Positions 21,200 through 27,500 of a DNA stretch of 27,500 bases are shown here, one piece after another. The notes beneath the pieces were generated by a model. The model saw only the letters and a list, made by a program, of their open reading frames with translations, had not been told where the DNA came from and searched no databases. The position numbers and the translations under genes were made by a program. Each line of letters opens with the position of its first letter. Position 1 is the stretch's first letter. The DNA comes from Glandiceps talaboti (lineage: Eukaryota > Hemichordata > Enteropneusta > Spengelidae): assembly GCF_964340395.1 (NCBI RefSeq), contig NC_135549.1:2057501-2085000 (forward strand), given 5' to 3'.

Positions 21200-21375
21200 T
21201 GTATGGGGGGAGGGGGGGGGGGGTTTACTTACAATATTTGGCTAAATGCTGATGTACCTCCCAACATACATACTTCTTCTAGCCTATAAGTGTAAACAAG
21301 GTATGAATTAATATTTCAGGTGAAAGTGTCTGAAATGGAGTCCACTCATCTCAATATGTTTGGTCTAGAAAGTGT
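21200..21375. repeat. Poly-G-containing interspersed repeat, diverged copy 2
   Basis: A G-rich run at about 21205-21223 is followed, after roughly 95 bases, by CAGGTGAAAGTGTCTGAAAT and GGAGTCCACTCATCTCAATA. These align with CCAGCTGAAGAGTCTAAAA and GGGGTCCACTTTCCAGTATT of copy 1 in the same orientation. It is diverged and non-coding. Confidence 0.45.
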
Positions 21376-22661
21376 TGATGCGTTCATGAATTTAGTGAAT
21401 CTTTGTAGACTAACAAGGCAAGTGTCCGTCCTACATAGTGAGCATCAGCATTGGAGTTTGCCCAATAGTGCATTGTATTGTTATTAACTGCACAGGTCCT
21501 ACCAAAACAATACAAGGTTTAAATGCAGGTATCAACCTTTGATCAAAATAAGTTTCAATCCAAAGGTTTGTTATATAGGGTATACGTAACTAACCCCTGC
21601 CAAGGATGACTACAGGGACTACCCCACCCCACCCCCTCCCCCACCCAACCTACTCTCTACTTTGTCACATCAAAAAGTCACTAGATTTTTTATTCATTCA
21701 TTATAAATATCAACACTGAATTATGTTTTCTAAACCAATTTGATTCCACGAGATAAGCTGAGTCTTAATTCTCCAAGTCAGATTCAAATCCGATAAATGA
21801 AATCATGGTCTTGATTCATATTTCTCCATCTACCATATTCAAGTTAATATTTACATCCTCTTCAGTAGATATATGAATTACTTGTTCCTCCTCAGCTACC
21901 ATCTAACCTGAAGGACAAACTCAACGTATGTTAAACAGACCAGTGGTTATCTCCAAGAATCACTCGTTCTCTCTCATTCCAAATACGTACTTCACTGACT
22001 TAGCATCATCCATATATTATTTATTTCTCAGTTTTAATGTTATAAATGTACAGTTTCATCAAACAATCTCAATTTCATAAAAAGCACAATTATGTCATTC
22101 CCACACACAAGTGCTTTTATTTCTTCCACGACACTGCGAAATTATGAGTGGCGCCGCATTTTAGACAATGCTGTAAAAGAGGAGGCTGTGGGATGATGAA
22201 GTATGTTAATTTACTTCTAATTTGAATCTGGATGGTTTACAGCAAAATATTCACAATGTATAATAAATACAAATGCAGAAAGAAACTACTGACTTCAAGA
22301 AATCTGCTGGCAATATGGTCACAAGTATTTTCTACCTTAAATGAGAAAAATATTTGGGAATAATATAATTATACCTCCTCAAGAATAGTTTATGAAAATT
22401 TAAGAAAAATACTAATATTTTTACTCATGTTTTGAGCACCAAAGAGCCAGAGACATAGACATAGGTTGTTGTGTCGTAAAATGACTAAGGTGTGTAATCC
22501 GTATTTTCTCTTCAAGATTAGAATTTGGCTTGTGTATGGTTGAAGAATTCTTGTCAGCATTTTACAATGATACAGTCTTGATAATTATCACACACCATAC
22601 TAGACTAATCTTGAATGCACTGATGTACGACACATTTACAACTTCTGTGTGAGATACAACC
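21376..22661. other. Intergenic DNA downstream of QNG1
   Basis: I see no gene. There is a C-rich low-complexity patch at about 21617-21645. On the minus strand an AATAAA occurs at 22121-22116, about 540 bases past the QNG1 stop, as one possible poly(A) signal. The remainder is AT-rich and unremarkable. Confidence 0.35.
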
Positions 22662-24432
22662 TTAGTAGAAGATAGTGCGTATTTTATGAATTGGTATGTG
22701 GCTCATTTCTTTGCGATGTTCCCTAGTATCATCCCATAGATACTGATCAATAATAATGGAATTGAAGATGGCATCTTTCATTGATGAATCACTAAGAACT
22801 CTTTTCTTCATCTCTTCATATATCAACTGTGAAAGAAAGATCATACATTAGACGGTCAAAACGTGAAGCTCGGGCTTCGCAAAAACACAGAGTATCGCAG
22901 TCACATGTCAACAAATGGTTATCTCTTTGTCGTCGTTGAGGGCGCACAGTTCAAGGATATTTGAGTATGGTTATGTAGATGGTATCGGTACATACAAAGT
23001 AATTAGTTTAGCTTTAATTTTAGTAATGTGAAGTTCCGAGGACTGTGAGAGAGTCTAGGGTTGGTGTGGTGGCAATGGAGAAGCTTGGCAAGTGAAGGTG
23101 AAAATGTATAATATCCAAAATTATTCTTAATAGTAAAATACAGAACAGTAGAACATGAAATTGTAGAATGATGGCGAGTTCTTTCAAATATAAACCACCC
23201 ACCTCTACAGCCCAGATAGAACATCCTCTGATTTCTACCTCATGTCTTTCACCAGGAGTCAATCGTGTACTTTCATTTAGTTTAACCAATAGAGAATCAG
23301 AGTACTGCAGTGCATTATAATACACCAGAGCTTGTGGAACTCTGTAGGAACAAAAATGACAGAAAATCTGGAATAACACTGCTGTGATAGCGAGAGTATT
23401 CCTTATAGTCTCGGTTACAAACCGTGATACAGGGAAAGATTGTATGCATGCATATCATCAGCACTTACAACCTTTGCTGGATTGGTCTTATCTTTGTTTC
23501 TTCATGCTTAGAAAAACAATTAAATTCTTTATGAAGCATCTACCAGAAAATGGGCAAAACTTCCACCTGGATTTTATATCTACCCAAAGTGACAGATGGT
23601 GTCAGTTAAGCAATATCATGAAATGTGCTATTTGTACTGAAGACATACCTGTAATCTGCAAACATTGTTATGCAGTCAATGTCATGAAATGTGCTATGTA
23701 CTGAAGACATACCTGTAATCTGCAAACATTGTTATGCAGTCAATATCATGAAATGTGCTATGTATTGAAGACATACCTGTAATCTGCAAACATTGTTATG
23801 CAGTCAATATCATGAAATGTGCTATGTATTGAAGACATACCTGTAATCTGCAAACATTGTTATGTAGTCAATGTCATGAAATGTGCTATGTACTGAAGAC
23901 ATACCTGTAATCTGCAAACATTGTTATGCAGTTAATATCATGAAATGTGCTATGTACTGAAGACATACCTGTAATCTGCAAACATAGTTATGCAGTCAAT
24001 GTCATGAAATGTGCTATGTACTGAAGCCATACGTGTAATCTGCAAACATTGTTATGCAGTCAATGTCATGAAATGTGCTATGTATTGAAGACATACCTGT
24101 AATCTGCAAACATTGTTATGTAGTCAATATCATGAAATGTGCTATGTACTGAAGACATACCTGTAATCTGCAAACATTGTTATGTAGTCAATATCATGAA
24201 ATGTGCTATGTATTGAAGACATACCTGTAATCTGCAAACATTGTTATGTAGTCAATATCATGAAATGTGCTATGTACTGAAGACATACCTGTAATCTGCA
24301 AACATTGTTATGCAGTCAATGTCATGAAATGTGCCATGACCTTGACCTAAGAAGCAGGACCATAAATCAGCTACCAGAATTTGAGCCCGTTTATAGAAAG
24401 ATACTGAAAGAAAGAATCAGTCAATCAGTCAG

Positions 24433-24530
<98 letters not shown>

Positions 24531-27020
24531 CAACATATTATGATGAAGATGAAGATTTACTTGTGCATGTGATATAGCTACAAATGAGTGTGATGTGACA
24601 ATATTCATACAGGAATTACTTTAAATATTGTCTCAGAGATAGAATTTAATATAAAATATGGTCAAGTGTAGCTGGCATAATTTTTATTTAATGGATAAAA
24701 TATTAAATTAATTAAATGTTGATACATGCAGCATTGCCTTCATTATTCATGCCACAGGAACTATTGAATTCAAATACCATCTAATCAAGTCAAATTTAAA
24801 ACTGAATCAATATCATAATTGAGTTCAGAAAACATATAGACATGAATGTATGATGAAGCTGGAGAACTTGATTTAAATGAGTTCTACAAAGATGACTGCT
24901 GACGCAAAACCCATTTGTTTACAGTTGACAAATCATTTGATACATAGTTATATGTTATAGAGTCATCAATTATCAATAATTCCTATATAACAAGAACTAT
25001 TATTGTATTAAACACTATATAAATAGTAACCATGAATGTGGGTAGAGGTAACATACAAGCAGCCATTTTGAAGTATACATGCATCCCATAATATGTAGTA
25101 GGATCTAGAGTTATAGCAACCAGACTATGTCCGTATTACTCATTAAATGTAATACACAGCATTCATTAACGTATGTACCTGAGATTACTTGCACTGGTGT
25201 GCACACATATTAGAGGTATTTTCACTGCACTGAGTGCAATACTGAAAACATTTATCATACCTACATGCAAATTATATGCAAATTAGGATGCAATTGTTTG
25301 CTGCACACAAAATTGCATATGATTTTTATGATTTTAATCAAACTTTGCCATTTCAGATAAACATATGTAATAATAACAGAGCCCAATGACACATGAGTTC
25401 CAGTGTAGAGTATTTGCACTTGTGCTTGCAGTGTTTTCTGCTGCACTTTCACGAACATAGTGAGTGAAAGTATGGGTGCAGAGACCACTGCAAGCACTAG
25501 CTCATTCACATCATGGGGTTCTGTTATATTACTTCATAATAGTTTATCAAATCTAACCTTGTTTTCCTTGATGAGTTGCCACATCTAGATAGCATGGAAA
25601 GGTAGACACTATGAAATCCAACAGCTTTTGAGCACTTTGGTCACACTGACGGATACAGTTGACAAATGAGCCATTGTATTTCTGAAAACAATTAAAATAG
25701 TAATTATATATTGATAATAGGATTCTCCCAAGGCCATTGCAGAGTAGTGGATTCACCACAACATTATTTCCTGAAAACAATATAATATGAATTATCAGTC
25801 ATGACAATTTCTACTCACAGAGTCAATTCCCAAATTTTTCAGCCAACATCACCTCAGCATTGTCGGAGGTGTACTATTGGCATGAGTCTCTTCCAAGACA
25901 AGGGAGACAAGCTTGAGAGAAACAGCCGAGATCTTGACACTGGCTTTCCAGTTTATCAGTCATGACAATTTCTACTCACAGAGTCAATTCCCAAATTTTT
26001 TAGCCAACGCCTCCTCAGCATTGTCAGGCATGAATCTCTTCCAAGACAAGGGAGACAAGCTTGAGAGAAATAGCCGAGATCTTGACACTGGCTTTCCAGT
26101 TTAGATTGAGCATCCTTTGGTGAATACATGTAGTTTCCTGACAATGCTGACAAGACGTATTTTTTGACTCTGAGTTGAAATTTTCACTAGTATTACTATG
26201 AACCCACAGTCCAGGAACATTCATTTGTATATTTCTGGTTTGTTTGTATAACACACATTTTCAATGATTTACATGTTATTTTCTGGTTGTTTTGTAACAC
26301 ACCTTTTCAATGATTTACGTGCTATTTTCTGGTTTGTTTTGTAACACATTTTCATTGATTTTATTGTCATTTTCTGGTTGTTTTGTAACACATTTTCAAT
26401 GATTCTATTGTTATTTTCTGGTTTATTTTGTAACAAACATTTTCAATGAAAAAAATGTTATTTTCTGGTTTGTTTTGTAACAAACATTTTCAATTATTCT
26501 ATTTTTACCTACTTGGAAGAACATAGATATATACTAGGTATACATATTCTGTCTATCATATCCTCATGAAACCATACAATTTTAACCAAAATATTTCATG
26601 GGGCTGAACCACTTCTTCTTCAATGGGTCACCATTACTGTCAAATTAAACAGACAGCCAAAGTTACTACTCTTGCCATTTCATGACATGAATAATGTAAC
26701 CTGACACTCTATGTATATATACCTGTTGAATTTAGTTTGACAGTACTGGTGACATACTAAAAGAAGTAGGTAAAAGTCCCACAAAATATATCCATAAAAT
26801 TGTTCACTAAATATTCCCCTTCTGACTGTGAATACTGGACCCAAAAAATGTCAGATTTCCAAAACATTACCTCGTTCAATACTGTTCCAACTTCTCTGAG
26901 ATTGTTGTATCTTTCCTCCAATAAAGGGATTTCATTTGGACTGTCAGATCTGAAAATGTGTTTGACTTGATCCATGGTAATAGTAGCATAGTATGCTGGT
27001 GAGGTGACTGGAATACCATC
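22662..27020 (-). CDS. QNG1: QNG1 (C9orf64/DUF2419 family) queuosine-5'-phosphate N-glycosylase, 3' five exons (partial)
   Basis: Exons on the minus strand are 27020-26871, 25681-25558, 24403-24289, 23341-23203 and 22826-22662 (TAG included). Phases agree at every junction (0, 1, 2, 0), giving 230 residues. Landmarks of the family appear in order: [113 protein letters not shown]. Compared with the usual length of about 340 residues, roughly 110 N-terminal residues are missing and must lie beyond the right edge. The enzyme releases queuine from queuosine-5'-phosphate, salvaging the micronutrient for tRNA modification. The FADYR segment is part of the active-site region as I recall it. The third exon here sits between two tandem repeats, one of which is made from its own 3' end. 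Confidence 0.93.
23610..24338 (-). repeat. 64-bp minisatellite made of QNG1 exon end plus splice donor, 11 units
   Basis: Eleven units start every 64 bases on the plus strand (GAAGACATACC at 23639, 23703, 23767 ... 24279). Read on the minus strand, each holds ATTTCATGA-ATTGACT, then GCATAACAATGTTTGCAG, then ATTACAG|GTATGTCTTC, which is the last 44 or so bases of the QNG1 exon 24403-24289 plus its donor. Only the unit at 24023 has a damaged donor (AC|GTATGG). The array fills most of the following intron. Confidence 0.95.
24415..24527. repeat. (AATC)n tetranucleotide microsatellite at a QNG1 splice acceptor
   Basis: About 24 pure AATC/TCAA copies lie at roughly 24432-24527, with imperfect copies (AGTC) down to 24415. 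On the minus strand this is (TTGA)n ending about 12 bases before the acceptor TTCTTTCTTTCAG, so it occupies the usual branch-point zone of that intron. Confidence 0.93.
24540..25373. other. QNG1 intron sequence with a double octamer motif
   Basis: The intron is AT-rich with no coding signal. ATGCAAAT occurs twice, at 25265-25272 and 25276-25283, separated by TAT. Nothing else is distinctive apart from a GCACTGAGTGC-type dyad near 25230. Confidence 0.35.
25374..25528. mobile_element. Small fold-back MITE in a QNG1 intron
   Basis: The ends TAACAGAGCCCAATGA and TCATGGGGTTCTGTTA are imperfect inverted repeats. Inner words also pair (GTGCTTGCAGTG with CACTGCAAGCAC, CTTTCAC with GTGAAAG), so the whole 155 bases folds into one hairpin with a centre near 25453. 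It is related to the element at 17732-17888. Confidence 0.65.
25793..26101. repeat. Two-unit tandem duplication (about 160 bp) in a QNG1 intron
   Basis: TATCAGTCATGACAATTTC starts at 25793 and again at 25954. Both units run through GAGTCAATTCCCAAATTTTT, CTCAGCATTGTC, GACAAGGGAGACAAGCTTGA and CTGGCTTTCCAGTTTA. The second unit lacks about 13 bases in the middle. The duplication is non-coding. Confidence 0.9.
26228..26505. repeat. Six-unit AT-rich minisatellite (44-48 bp) in a QNG1 intron
   Basis: TTCTGGTT recurs at about 26233, 26281, 26327, 26372, 26416 and 26463. Units contain TTTTGTAACACA and TTTTCAATGATT. They vary in length and sequence, so the array is older than the 64-bp and 25-bp arrays. 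Confidence 0.85.
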
Positions 27021-27500
27021 CTGTGAAATGAAATGAAATGTAATATATTGTAAATAGTAAAATGGGTAAATGATCCTCCAACATTAAAATGTATCAGAAC
27101 AAGCTGTATTAATTATTGACATACTTTGGTGTTCGTAAATCTTTTGTTTTATGATTTAGATTCTAATTTCTACACAAATAGCTGTATCTGAAGACAATGG
27201 GCCAAACTTTTATGAATGATAGATTGTCGTTTCCACAATCTAGTAGCACATTCTAACATCTCTATCTCAGCAATCAAAATCCCAAACACCTTCACTTTGT
27301 TTTGAGTCCCAGGATGGAGTAAATCAATTTTATACTACCAGATACATTGGCCAAATATTCCCTTCCATAAAAACTCAAGTGGGTATGGGACAATTATTTA
27401 CATTACATAAATTACACCATGATTCCAATATAAATAATAATTTGCCATCACTTAACAAATTGACTAAATAATTCATAATACACACAGTTGATTTTGATTA
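27021..27500. other. QNG1 intron sequence upstream of the first visible exon
   Basis: The acceptor TTTCATTTCACAG lies just before 27020. No reading frame here resembles the missing N-terminal part of QNG1, so this is taken as intron running off the window edge. Confidence 0.5.

Noticed and set aside
23639-24338. CRISPR-like array
   Set aside because: The repeats are contiguous 64-bp units with no unique spacers, and they derive from a QNG1 exon. The other arrays in the window are also head-to-tail without spacers.
24305-24577. Frame with a long [10 protein letters not shown] repeat
   Set aside because: It is the AATC microsatellite in translation, on the strand opposite to the QNG1 exon.

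Overview
The window comes from an animal nuclear genome. It has spliced genes with GT-AG introns, long tandem-repeat arrays, small inverted-repeat transposons, and metazoan protein families (an ABCC/MRP4-type transporter, queuosine-salvage QNG1, and DUF3504/Crypton-type recombinase-like proteins). The repeat content and domain set suggest a marine invertebrate such as a lancelet, hemichordate, mollusc or cnidarian. The sequence alone does not settle which.

Layout. (1) 256-4191 (+) is a complete ABCC/MRP4-like full transporter whose 3.9 kb coding region has no intron. A splice acceptor-like site lies just before the ATG and an AATAAA lies downstream. (2) 5471-6430 is a 45-bp satellite between this gene and the 3' end of the next gene, which is convergent. 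(3) 6890-10572 (-) and 17024-20174 (-) are tandem paralogs, here called copy A (856 aa) and copy B (595 aa). Each has three coding exons, with identical intron phases and identical lengths for exons 1 and 3. Each carries a degenerate tyrosine-recombinase fold of the ZMYM/QRICH1/KCTD1-like (Crypton-derived) type, a low-complexity linker, and a conserved C-terminal module I do not recognise. (4) The spacer between the paralogs (10.6-17.0 kb) holds a fold-back element, a 2.1-kb indel-free 25-bp minisatellite, and an AGGTCA-rich repeat interrupted by a TIR transposon. (5) 20.2-22.6 kb is intergenic, with poly-G-containing interspersed repeats. (6) 22662-27020 (-) holds the last five exons of QNG1, the queuosine-5'-phosphate N-glycosylase. 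Its N-terminal exons lie beyond the right edge.

The most striking observations are these. A 64-bp minisatellite in QNG1 is an 11-fold tandem amplification of the 3' end of a coding exon together with its splice donor, and a TCAA/AATC microsatellite abuts the acceptor of the same exon. The paired recombinase-like genes have both lost the HxxR box and the following H/W-Y region, and they are joined to an unknown C-terminal domain. Their last exons are about 93% identical in DNA while their first exons are only about 60% identical in protein, which suggests gene conversion. A TIR transposon is nested in a repeat array with a likely 9-bp target-site duplication.

The genes do not look like one pathway. 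The shared theme of the locus is tandem duplication at several scales: whole genes, exon ends, protein repeats and satellites. All intron-exon calls are by eye, from splice consensus, phase and paralog or family agreement, without transcript evidence.
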